A stretch of 64,000 nucleotides of DNA from Clonostachys chloroleuca (taxonomy: Eukaryota; Ascomycota; Sordariomycetes; Hypocreales; Bionectriaceae). The position numbers and the translations under genes are program-made. The stretch covers positions 37,076,001 through 37,140,000 of the forward strand of contig JBANAY010000003.1 in the NCBI GenBank assembly GCA_037952775.1. The letters are read 5' to 3'. Below are positions 47,730 to 58,209 of this stretch, one piece after another. Position 1 is the stretch's first letter. Each line of letters starts with the position of its first letter. The notes under the pieces were generated by a model, which saw only the letters and a program-made list of their open reading frames with translations, made no database searches and was not told the origin of the DNA.

Positions 47730-48366
47730 CCACCCGGAAAAGCTGAGGAGAAGGTGGCGCTGGATTACTTTTTCACCTAAAACCCTCTTGATGAGGAAAT
47801 TCAAGCCTCTATTGCTCTCCTTCAGGCCGAGATTTCGACCGAAAGCGACGGACAAGAGGACCCCCTAAGTATTCAAGAGCTCTTGGAGCGGATCTCCCTC
47901 GCCAGGCAGGAGTTGTCACGAACGCGAAAGAAAACAACCCAGCTGCATTTGGATCCTGTCCCTTATACCCACAAATATCCCGAGGCGCGAGTTCTGCTCG
48001 ACCGTGAATGTGATAAGTCCGGTCATTGGAATGCTAAACTCACAGGATCATTTGCTTCAATACCTCCAAGCATCGCGAAAACTGGAAGATGGCGGAGAAT
48101 GGGTGGCCTTGAACACCCTCCGCCTGTTTGAGCGTTATGGTAGTACGATCTGCTATACAAAGAAGGCGCTCATGGACGTACACTTCGCTCCCCTAGATTA
48201 CATTGTATCTAAGGAGGGTTGGAGCTGCTGCCTGCTCTCGCCATACGAAGTCGAGGAGTTGGATCCTCATCGAGGAGGCTGGCCCCAGAATATGTGGCAG
48301 AGTTTCCCGGGTAGCACCCCCGATGAGATGGACTACTCGCCGAAGTATATGGTCGTGAGGAATTAG
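47730..48366 (+). pseudogene. Orphan coding relic Y, copy 1
   Basis: 47730-47814 matches 50731-50815 (AEEKVALDYFF versus AEAEAALNHFF at protein level). The relic continues as IQELLERISLARQELSRTRK (helical and charged). After a frame change near 48010-48080 it reads VALNTLRLFERYGSTICYTK and VSKEGWSCCLLSPYEVEELD, up to a stop at 48364-48366. One in-frame stop lies at 47777-47779. It has strong coding character but no recognised family. Confidence 0.5.
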
Positions 48367-48429
48367 CCCCTGGCTGGGAGGAGTTTGAGGGTGCACTCCA
48401 CACATATTGAGCAGGCCCAAAATGAACCA

Positions 48430-49050
48430 CGGCCGCAAGGTGGAAGAGGCACTTGCCAACCCAACCTTTGGCGCCAGGGAGGTCCGAGAAGTGGTGTACT
48501 CATTGTCAGAGGTCGAGTAGTTCTTGATAAATGGTAGCAAAGACTCGATGGACTGGGAGTTGCACGAGCGAAGTATGTTCAGGAGCCTGATGGACTCGAT
48601 ACTTGATGACATTGCCAAGCCCAAGGCGGCCGATGGTGTGAATGCGAGCGGGCCCGTGGAGGGCACGCGCAAGAGGACCTTGGAAGAGGTGACCGGGGAT
48701 AATCAGCATTTTGTGGTGGTATCGGACGATGATGACGAGCCTGAACTGCCAGATGATTGGTTTGCGAATGACGTGAGAGGTGGGAATGGTGGGAAAGCTG
48801 CGAGTAGTGGGCCGATGGATGGGGAGATCTGAGCGACACCGGCGAGAGCTTTGAGTCCAGAAACAACTCACCGCCGAGCAGCATATGTGGTACCACGAGG
48901 ATGGCAGATGCGAGATCAGTCCTAAAAAGATTATAGAGGAGGATCCGAATAGTATCGCTATACTTGGAAAGAAATTCGCTACTACGCCTATGAAGACGCC
49001 TACGAAGGCGCCTACAAAGGATACCAACAACATGCCTACGAATAGTTGAT
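48430..49050 (+). pseudogene. Orphan coding relic Z with acidic patch and Thr-Pro-Lys repeats
   Basis: It reads VEEALANPTFGAREVREVVY, then a TAG at 48519-48521, then MDWELHERSMFRSLMDSILD, RKRTLEEVTGDNQHFVVVSD and DDDDEPELPDDWF to a stop at 48830-48832. A second frame continues LTAEQHMWYHEDGRCEISPK and ends in five 12-base units (48984-49043) encoding TPMK, TPTK, APTK and two diverged repeats, then a stop. A related EEALANPN segment occurs at about 57614. It is probably one protein once, with at least two lesions. Family unknown. Confidence 0.5.
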
Positions 49051-49140
49051 TGATCGGGAGAAAACAAAGAGAAGGCTCTAGGGCTAGTCTAGTGAAAGCT
49101 TGTAGGCTCCAACGTGTCAGGTGATACTTCGATCCGGGCC
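49046..49140 (+). repeat. Repeat F, copy 1 (possible terminal repeat)
   Basis: Aligns with 50300-50390. Shared features are TTGATTG at the start, a purine-rich stretch, GCTAGTCTAG, an A/G-rich AAGCT/AGAGCT, then CC(A/A)(A/G)CGTGTCA. In both places it follows directly after the end of a coding relic, so it may be a common 3' region or terminal repeat of an element. Confidence 0.6.
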
Positions 49141-49444
49141 ACGAGTCATTCATCCTCCACTGTACGGCCCGGTTGGGTGTATGGGAGTCAGGCAAAGTTT
49201 CCTCCAGGAACAAAGCGTCGCAGCAGTTCGATAGTGAGGAGGCAGTCGGATGGAGCGGATGTCTGAGGCCCGCTGCCAGTACTCGGAGCGATCTACGCCT
49301 GCGAGATTGGGCAAGGAGCTTTAGACCTGTGACGAACCAAGCAGCAGCGAAGTGAGCAAGCATGAAATGAACCGTGATAAACACACACAATTAACCAGAG
49401 AGAATTAACTACGTGCAGCGAAGCAGCGCTTTAGTCATAGGTTT

Positions 49445-49900
49445 GTGGTGAAGAGAGAGACCACAGAATACGGCGAGACGAAACCCGGGGTGGAAAGTAC
49501 CCTGGTGAAGTTTCTCATCAATGACGAAAACAAGAATCTCGTCTTCAAAGATCCAGGCTGTGACGAAAACTCTCTCTCGGAAGTGGCAAAGCGCATCGCT
49601 GCCGCAAGTGATACCTACTGCCGCATTCAGGACGCCTGGTATAATGCGGAAAATGATCCGGTTTCATTCAGAAAGAATACCGTTGAGCCGAAGAAAGGAA
49701 GCAAGACAGCTTCTGATCGACGTCGCTCGCAATGCAGATTTCCTGGCAGGTACACCTGCTGCCCTCGATGATATTGCCAGATATATCGGTACGCAGATCG
49801 ATATGTCGAGACGATTCTTTCTGCCGACGTTGATGCCAAATTATACCAAGTTGAATGCAAGGCAATTGAGAGAACCTTGGATCTTGACGTCGACTCGACC
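49445..49900 (+). pseudogene. Orphan coding relic upstream of the two-exon gene
   Basis: Coding-like frames ENSLSEVAKRIAAASDTYCR and, after a frame change near 49690, KEARQLLIDVARNADFLAG. They end just before the duplicated block at 49920. No domain is recognised. Confidence 0.4.
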
Positions 49901-49919
49901 CAAAGATACCAGATGGGCT

Positions 49920-50310
49920 ATATGCAACCGAGGTTCCTTCTTCTTTGTGCGCACATCACAAACCCCCCCACTCATACAAAAAATCACTTATCAACTTATT
50001 AACAAATCTTTCTCAACGTATAATGGTTCGACCAGAGGGCTACAGCCTCAAGGATGTTGAGGCCTACCAGACGTATATCAAGGGACAACCAAACCCTGAT
50101 GGCAGCTATCCCGACAAACCAAGGCGTTGGGATAGATTGAACGCGTGGGACCTAAACGTGAGTCAATAACTTATCAATGAGGCGACCCGTGCCCTGGCAA
50201 CTCGACTCTTTCTTCGGATTGTATTGGCTACAGCTCTGGCTCACTGTGCATGGATCGCCTGACCCACGGGGACACAGGTCAGGTTGTCTATTTCCTCGAT
50301 TGATTGGGGG
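49920..50310 (+). pseudogene. Copy 2 of the duplicated two-exon orphan gene (less mutated)
   Basis: Exon 1 is 50023..50157, opening with ATG and reading MVRPEGYSLKDVEAYQTYIK and PDKPRRWDRLNAWDLN with no stop. GTGAGT follows at 50158, the same donor as in copy 1. Most of the intron end and start of exon 2 are missing or replaced; similarity resumes at TGQVVYFL (50274-50297). The preserved exon 1 shows the ancestral protein start. No family is recognised. Confidence 0.7.
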
Positions 50311-50390
50311 AAGAAGAGATAGAAGACTCTGAGCTAGTCTAGCGAGAGCTAATGTAGCGGTTCCAGCGTGTCACGGGACAAGACCCGGCT
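50300..50390 (+). repeat. Repeat F, copy 2
   Basis: Aligns with 49046-49140, including GAGCTAGTCTAGCGAGAGCT at about 50330. It lies immediately after the exon 2 remnant of the duplicated gene. Confidence 0.6.
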
Positions 50391-50438
50391 CGACACAGGC
50401 TCGTTGCTCTATATACAAGAGATGCTGTACCGCTTTGT

Positions 50439-50830
50439 ATGCAACTTTCTAAACGTCGGTTCCATGAGTTCCTTCACTATACTGCCCGCGTGAGCCAGGC
50501 AAGGACACCACGCTCAAAGACATCATGGGAGCAGGTAGAGCGCGCTCCACACCCTCTTCGCTGCCGTCCGCCTGGTGTACGAGATGATTGGCCTCGGATT
50601 TCTATGGACTATATAGGGACCATACTTGAAAATGGCGAGGCATTCTACGCGCCTTTGAAGATCCCACCAACTCGCTTCTCGACTCATGAGGTGGCCTATG
50701 GCCCTGATGGCTATCACCACGCCGCTGTCTCCACCGACTAAAGCTGAAGCGGAGGCGGCGCTGAATCATTTCTTCGAGCAAATCCTACCGACGCAGAAGT
50801 TCAAGCCTCTATTGATTTTGAGACCTAACA
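50439..50830 (+). pseudogene. Orphan coding relic Y, copy 2
   Basis: 50731-50815 matches 47730-47814. The preceding 300 bases (50439-50741) hold a 100-residue frame whose reading shifts before the matching block. The block reads PPTKAEAEAALNHFFEQILP without stop, so it is less damaged than copy 1 here, but the copy ends soon after. Confidence 0.55.
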
Positions 50831-51509
50831 TATCTAGGCAAAGTAGAAGTTGAGGACAAAAGGCCAACCCTTGTTATTGAAGCCGGATACTCGATGCCTA
50901 TGTCTTGAATCACTGAGGCAGGCATGAGATGGTGGTTCGCAACCTCTGATCACCATGTCAAGATCGTTCATGTGAAGGAGGATCGCCCATCCAGAACTAT
51001 GCCCATCGAGAAATAGATATATATCAAGCCAAAGCGAAGGACCAGAGGACTGCTCAAGTGTTAAAGAGCTCGTGTATCAATAGCCCTGTCGGCACTAGGG
51101 CTCAATTTCCATCATCAGTGTTCACGAGTCATCATCCCCAAACAGGGGCTAATTTGTATGTCGAAGTGCAGGCGCTCGGAAGAATCTGGAGAATCGGACA
51201 GAGCAGAATAACCAAGTGGGAGAAATTGTACCTCCGGGACTCATTGACTGCTTACTTGAAGTGCGCAACTTGGAAAAGTATGCAGAGCTGTTATGCGCAT
51301 AGGCCAATATTTACAACCGAATTGAAGGCCAGGCGAGACTGACGAGACTTATCGTGGCGTACAAGATCGCCCGCGCGGAATCTTACACAGCTCAAACTAG
51401 AGGACGGTTTTACGGTGACAGCAGAGCAGTTGGCAGATAGGGCGGTAGCGACGTTCCAGCTACCGTCGGTACAGCCGAACTTCAGTCGATTGCTTAGTCT
51501 GATTAAGTG

Positions 51510-53213
51510 ACACCGCCCACTACTTTTTCGAAACAGTCAAGCAGGACCAAGACTACCCGCCGCTGACTAGGGTAGACTCCTTCATCAAGGGGGACTATCT
51601 CAAGCCACAATACCGACTGCTCATCGAGCTCCAGCGAAGACAGCGTCGACTCTGGCGCCAGCTCAGCTATAGACGAAGTACCCATTGATAAAAGGTCTAA
51701 GATGCAGAGGGAAAAGGACGCCAGCAGGAAGCACCAGAATAGACAGAGAGCCAAGCGCCGCGCTGAGCGCTGTATAAAGAGGAAGGGCCGGAAACAGAAG
51801 AAGCTCCGGAGATTCACCTTAGTACGAGCTGCAGTTATAATATCTTGTTTAGACAACGGGGACAATACTGCATAATCATCTCAGGGACATGCTCTCGCCC
51901 TTCAAAATTGCATAGCACCATCTAGGCCTGGAGAATCTCACTCTCCAGAATTCTGATTATAGCTACCTCCCGGGGTTTTTCTACCCCGAATACGATCTAT
52001 ATACAGCTGATAATAAGCTCAACTATGGGAGCACAGGCGTCCGCTAAAACGTTGGCATCTTTGATGGCTTCATGGAGCTCGACGACAGCGACGGGCTGGA
52101 CGAGACCGCTGGGACCAAGCTATTCCGGGCATGCCAGCGGACAGGTATGCCACTGTACTGCCTGTATCCAGACCTGTTCCTCGGCCTCAGCATGCACATG
52201 AAGTGGAATATGGAGTTTTCTACCACAGTGGTACGTGCCATCCTGGAGAACTTTACAATCAGGTGTACTGCCAGCACCATAATCAAGCTGCCCGGCGACC
52301 ATGGTCTCTTCTTCCCGGGCGCGGGACTCGCCTGCATCGCATCATGATGGAGGAGGTGAAGCATAACAGGGAGCTTCCAGAATTCGATCAGCGAGTCCTG
52401 TCCTTACTCGCCTGTTCCGTCGCTGCAATGATGCTGTCCTCCGGGGTAAACGTAGACTTCTAGTCTGCATAGACACGTCCTAATGAGGTCCCAGCACAAA
52501 GCTCCATCGAGCTGCGGCATCTGACAACTTTGTAAGTGATATGCCGGCAATCCGTCCACGTGCACCGAACGACTGACAGGTGGTAGAGTGCGATTGGAAT
52601 GACCCGCGCCTTGACAAATTCAAGGGCATGGTGTTATCCAGCTACGTGAATGGCCTATTCCGGGGGCCGGAGAAGGTAGATATCCAGGTCGCAACAGCGC
52701 TGGACAATCAACCCGCCCTTATCAACCCCGAGAAAGCGAAGCAGCCGCAGCTCAACTTTAGCAGCAACCGGCTGGGCATATTCTACACGTTTGATCCCAA
52801 GAACATCACCGTTATGTTGAACCGCGGCTCCGAACTCATTACGGACGAGGTTGCATTAAGTCCTAAGAATGCTCCGCCCGGAGTATAAACGGGCCCCCGG
52901 GGAACAGGGCGTGGATGTTCCTACCGCCATCGGTGCCGAGGAAGTACATATGATCGCACAGAAAGATAAGGTTGGGGGAGCAACCTTTTTCTATGAGATG
53001 AGTAAGCCGGACAACTCGCTCCCTACGCCCAAGTGTCCGCTGTACTCCACGGAGTACGATATGACAACGAACCCGATATTCACTCGGTTGATGAGGCATG
53101 CCCACGACATCGTGCTGGTCGGCTCTGTGTGTACACGGATACTCCGTGGATTCAGCAGTAAGTTGGACCCTCTCTCGCTCCCTCTTGCCCGCATTTCAAC
53201 TGGCCATCCCTAG
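51510..53213 (+). pseudogene. Large orphan coding relic, possibly multi-exon
   Basis: Successive coding-like pieces on one strand: YPPLTRVDSFIKGDYLKPQY (51550); a basic stretch KHQNRQRAKRRAERCIKRKG (51735); SYLPGFFYPEYDLYTADNKL (51961); FDGFMELDDSDGLDETAGTK (52065) to 52347; a candidate 48-base intron (GTAAGT 52532, CAG 52579); VVECDWNDPRLDKFKGMVLS (52580) to 52888; then, after a frame change, GGATFFYEMSKPDNSLPTPK to a donor at 53158 and acceptor TAG at 53213. Stops and frame changes interrupt it. No domain is recognised. The conserved-looking intron borders suggest a real former gene of 500 or more residues. Confidence 0.45.
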
Positions 53214-55617
53214 CTGGAAGATTTAAGGGACCAATATATGGATTCATTTCTCACCAGCCATTCCCAGAGCCTCTCTTGACCTGGTCACTCTGAGCAGTCA
53301 ATCTATCTCACTCGAAGTAGCGTCCCTGATGACCACTGATATTAAGCCAAAGATACTAGAGTTCGCATGAAGGCTATGGCATCTTGAACGCTGCGCTGCA
53401 AGAAACCCGCGAGATGACCACTGCGGCCGAACCCTCTTCTAAATAGTGAAACGACACGGCTTGTTACAAGGCCACAGACCTTGCACGAGAGGGATTTGAT
53501 GTGAGGACGCTTCGCGATCTCACCATCTCGTAAGTCATTGCCTGCCACGACAACATTCTCGGGATCACGAGCAGGCCATCTGGAAATGTAATGTTTCTAC
53601 CACCTCGATGTACCCCCAGGACTCTCCCTGCTATGCCCGAGCCAACGCGGAGCGAAATTGCCAGGATTGCTGGGAACCTCAATGTCTTGAAGAAAAGGTC
53701 GGAGCCTCTCATTTGCAGTTCATTTGGTTTCACGGCCATCAACCTGCCAGGACTGGGATGGCCTGGCAAGGACAAGGAGGGGCTGGATGATAGCTCGATG
53801 CCACGTTCCGCGGTTTATTTCATCTGAGTAGCAACGTACTCTTGCGGTAGCGGCGGCGGTGACTTTGCCAACGCCCCCAACTGCTTCGACCTTGAGAGGA
53901 CAGTTTACGCAGTTCCAACATTTCTACAAGTTCATACCAAAACGTGGCTTCGACAGGGTCGCAGCCTTTTGATGGAACTTCTCGCTCCCCAGATCAGCAA
54001 GGCCGAAGTAGCAGGGAACCACTCCTTGAGGCTCTGTATATGGATATCAACATACAAGAGAATCTCAAGACCCAGGAGGAAGACTTCTTTTGGCGTCTAG
54101 AGGCGCCGAGCACACAAACCAAGCCCTCAAAATACAACACTTGGTACTAGAAATGATAGAGAACTACCCCGAGAACAAGGAGGCGTGACGTATTGTACAA
54201 GTACCGGTCACAGTGATATAAAGGAGAAACAAGGCATTGCAAGAGACTATGGCCAGCCTCGATGAACAGGGAGACATTCCATCGTGTCGTGAGGTGGAAA
54301 ACGACATCACCGTGGCAGCATGAAGGCCTCGCTGATAAGGCCAACAAGAATTCTTGATTTTTTAAAGGTATTTTCCAACCTAAAGCCAACTAGACAGACT
54401 GGCCGAACCATCAAAGTACGGAACTAACCAGTGGCCAGTCTCATCAAAAGCAGGCAGTTGGACGTTCTTTCAAACTTCACCCGTTCATTGGTGACATCGT
54501 GCCTGAAGATTCAGGAGTCATGGCAGAATACGCCGTGTTTTACCATGACATGTGCGTGGACAGTTTGAGCACCAGCATGACTTAAGAACTTCAAAATTAC
54601 CGTCAAGGAAAAAGAATACCCGTTAAGAAAGGGTGGCCCAAGGTATTATCGGTCGCGATTGTTTCCACTTCAAGCTTTACAACCAACAAGACATCGATTT
54701 CAGCGTCATGTAGAAGATGGGGAGTAAGATCGAACCTGTATTGAGTCACAGATCGAGAAAAGGGTCAGGGTTGAGTAACGGCTGGGGTGGAAAGATTTCA
54801 ACATCAAGCGAGTGAAGTTCTATATCTACCATTGCGTGTTGCCCTATGGATTCGACGGTAGGCGTCATTTCACCAAGCGGAATCGAGCTAGGCAGTACCG
54901 ACATGCTCCTGCCAAGTCGCAGGGCCACGCCCGAGATTTCTAGCCCATTATCTTGAATTGGCAAGGCAGATAACCCGACTTTCTTACATCATATTACGAG
55001 ATGCAACATACCCAGTTCAAAAGCTTCTCGAATAAGTTGGGTTCGCAACCGCGGATCCGGACGCTGGTAGCCGTGCGGCGTTCCCGGTCCGTATACATTT
55101 AGGTTTCTTCGCAGCCCAGGCCGGCTCTTTTGATGTGCCGGTGCAATAAGAAAAAAATGGCCGCTCCATTGGGACCTCTTTATGTAGCATTTTTACCGCG
55201 AGACGTGTCACCAGAGGGTGAGGAGTTTTTCTCAGTTGTAAACTCGCCGGCCAGGACCTTGACGAGGATGACAGAGAAGGTGGTCAGGAGCTCAGTGAGA
55301 TGAACAGTATTGTCTGCTCGTTCAACTTACTGGGGTGGTCAGGAGGATGAGCCTGATGGGAAACGGGTTAGCATCGCCAACTAATAAGTCGACGACGGGG
55401 ACGGGAGGGCCGAAACGCGAAAGGAGAGCGGATAAACTTGATTTTGGAAGTTTGGCTATGCAATGGACAGCACTTGGGTCTAACTAATTCTTCATAACCC
55501 TCCGCTCATGGAGGCTTTAGTAACGCCAAGGAGTCAGCACACCCCCTGATAGATGACTTCGTGAAGTACGCGATCGCCTTTCTTTACAGCTACCTGCATA
55601 GAGGCACGGAAGGTTGG
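53214..55617. other. Decayed sequence with short coding relics
   Basis: Near 53944-54320 a plus-strand relic reads LVLEMIENYPENKEA and ETMASLDEQGDIPSCREVEN with stops between. The rest has only short frames. Confidence 0.35.
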
Positions 55618-55666
55618 TCAAGATGCCCTTTCTACCCGAACTCGGGGGTATGACGAGGCGGCAGAC

Positions 55667-56359
55667 TTGGACCTACGCAGCTGGATGGCGAAGACACTGA
55701 GCAAGTTTCCCATGAGGGAAGTTGACGGCGATTTGCTAGTCAGTGACGATGACGCGGAAGCCACGCTTCTGAATGAGCCCAAGCAGGAGCGCTCAGCAGG
55801 CCTGGATGGTATCAAAGCCAACGTGGTGCAAGCCCTACCTGCACGGTGCGCCCAACAAGAAACAAGGACCAACTTGCTTGGTATGAAGGCGGAGTTCAGA
55901 GCATACCAAATGCTCGATTCATTGAAGATGGAATTTGTCGTGACGAAGAGCCTCGTAGCTGCTTGCTTCTCTGCATATACCAGGCTTTCTGTGCTACAGC
56001 CACCAGCCATTGGATATCATTTTATTGTTGCCTACCACGGGTTGGCGGCTGCATCCATCGACCGCAACAACATCAGGGTGATTAACCTAAAGAACAGACA
56101 AGCCATGCTCAAAAGAAGGGCCAAGGAAATCTGCAGCTACCCCATGGGTACAGCAGTAAGCTCCTATAGCCGTCTTATCTTCTTCAATCGTATGCGACTA
56201 GAAACAGCACGCCAGAATTCAAGGGAAAACGCGGAACGGGCGAGCCCCCTGAGGATCAACGTCCTGCCTGTACCGAGAAGCACTGACTCAAAGACTGCCC
56301 GGGCCTCAAAGTTGAGAACAAGAAAAAAAGCAAGAAAACTTGGACAAGAAGCCGAGTGA
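55667..56359 (+). other. Orphan open frame, 230 residues
   Basis: The longest undisturbed plus-strand frame of the region, starting at a weak start codon with the frame unresolved upstream. It is acidic at first (EVDGDLLVSDDDAEATLLNE) and strongly basic at the end (ASKLRTRKKARKLGQEAE). No domain, signal or membrane segment. It could be an intact lineage-specific gene or a relic of an element. Confidence 0.35.
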
Positions 56360-56699
56360 AGGCGAAAGGTCCACAGCCACAACTTTCGATCGGATTTATG
56401 TGTTGTAAGCATCCCTAAATCTCCCATTACATGATGCATTGGGTTCGAACTAATCTTGAATTCATAGGTGGTTTAGGAAACTGCAGTACCATGGGTGGGA
56501 AAGTCGATTGTGATAAAAGGCTACCCCGGCCGAATAACTGCAGAGGGCACGAAGGCTTGTAAGCTCTATACTGAACAGCACTCCGCTCGAGATTGCAAGT
56601 CGGAGACCTGCCAGTACACCCAAGACACCTACCTTCATCGTCGTCACGAATTCTCAACTGAAACTGGCTGATGCGCCAGAACAAAACAAGATCAACTCG
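56360..56699. other. Spacer, nothing recognised
   Basis: Only short frames on both strands; no repeat match found by eye. Confidence 0.3.
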
Positions 56700-57207
56700 T
56701 TGATGACGATTGCAATCAACGCAGCCCAACTAATAGTCTTTGGTCCAACCTTTGCGACAATTGGAGAGGACATTGTTAACCGGCCTGCGAGTCCGAGATG
56801 GTCTCTGAGGCACCCTAAGGGTGCAAATGATGCGGCGTTTGGCGATGACTCCTTTGACGACTTATATGGAGCGATTGTTTAATTACTCTACGTCGGTTGA
56901 TCAGATTCAACCAGACGAACATTGTCAACTGGCATATCATTCGGTTGATGTATTCCTATCACGACTACCAGGAGAGATCGCTTACTGGAAGTGGGTGCGC
57001 CAAATCGCCGCTCAATGCCGTATGCCGCCCGGTCTCCCCAGACTCTTTCAGGAGCTCCTGATTTACGAGTCTGTTAAGACAACATGGTGCCAATCATTTA
57101 ACCGCTTCGCCGGGATGCTCCTGCGCGAGCAAAACAAGAAATTCCACGATTACTGGTCTGCCAACGCCGCTCTTCTGCCTTTACGCAAATGCAGGCGCAA
57201 GTCGTAG
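56700..57207 (+). pseudogene. Orphan coding relic containing a repeated Trp-Cys-Gln segment
   Basis: The frame 56821-57207 is open for 128 residues and reads MERLFNYSTSVDQIQPDEHC, LSRLPGEIAYWKWVRQIAAQ and LLIYESVKTTWCQSFNRFAG. The last segment occurs in a second copy at 33381-33433. There is no start codon in good context, and an overlapping frame upstream (56700-56882) ends inside. Family unknown. Confidence 0.5.
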
Positions 57208-57593
57208 CAGTAGACAATGGGGTCAGCGAATCGTTGGAACAGGCCAATTGGTCGGTGATCTCAAACGAGATCCATGATGCCCCCTGGGAGCATACACTCG
57301 TTGAATGAAATCCGCTGCTCACCGGCATGAAGGGCTGCACCTTGTCGCCGGAGCCTCAGCCATCTTCCCACCGCTGGAAGAGCCATCGCTCGCACAGCCC
57401 CGAGGCTGCTCTGTAGCTGCCATCGCTAAAATCCTCCCACATTATGCTTGGAAATATTGCGCAATGCTGAACAGAGTTTGCACATATACATCCATGGCTT
57501 ATCGTCTAACCCGCCTATGTCCACCATGCCTGGCGCTTCACAGCACGGCTGGGACGAACACCAGGTTTCTCAATCGCCGAAACACATGAGGAC

Positions 57594-57842
57594 AACATCG
57601 CCATTGCGGCGGAGGAGGCACTGGCCAATCCAAATCTAGTGCCCGCGAACGACGAGACCCTGGCGCGGATGCACACGGCTCTTATACATAGCCTCTCAGG
57701 CACACGTCCCCGGACGTGCGGCGAGATTGCAGCCCTGAATCCAAATTTAAGGGTCGATGGTTACAACGCGTGCAAGAAGGCTCTGTCTGACCGGCACACT
57801 AGACTGCAATATAGTCAGAGACTTTGCTGCGCTCGTGAATGA
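57594..57842 (+). pseudogene. Orphan coding relic related to relic Z
   Basis: Reads IAIAAEEALANPNLVPANDE and then MHTALIHSLSGTRPRTCGEI to a stop at 57840-57842. EEALANP is shared with relic Z at 48440. The homology is short, so the relationship is tentative. Confidence 0.35.
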
Positions 57843-58188
57843 TGCACGAAATGGTGACCAAGACCTGGTTTCGTGCAAGTGAGTCGACACGCATCTGGCG
57901 AGTATTCTCCCAGGCGGCAGGAGGACCCCGACACGTTCTAGTTCCGCCACCATTTCCAAGCTTGGTCATTTATCTAACGTTTTGTTTGTTCGTGGCCTAT
58001 TTAATCTTGAGACTGTCCTACAAGGACGGAAGGCTCCCTGTTTTATCCCATGCTTGAACATGAACAAACTTTTGGGTCTCGGCGACCAGCTTTCTGTCAA
58101 CGATATATGCTCCGAGGCCACCGCCATCCTGAGCTTCGCATAGTTGCTGACATTCGCGCCTTCGGGCAACAACCCCAAGTAGGAGACC

Positions 58189-58209
58189 AGGGTTAGGGTT
58201 AGGGTTGGG
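58189..58209 (+). repeat. Interstitial telomere-type tract, (AGGGTT)3GGG
   Basis: Three and a half units of the fungal telomere repeat TTAGGG, with the G-rich strand on plus, the orientation of a right-hand chromosome end. Short interstitial tracts arise by double-strand-break repair with telomeric DNA or by end fusion, or by chance in three units. Confidence 0.85.

Noticed and set aside
48506..49390. 294-residue minus-strand frame with hydrophobic stretches
   Set aside because: Antisense to relic Z, whose plus-strand reading has clear coding character; its hydrophobic stretches are complements of acidic and Lys codons.
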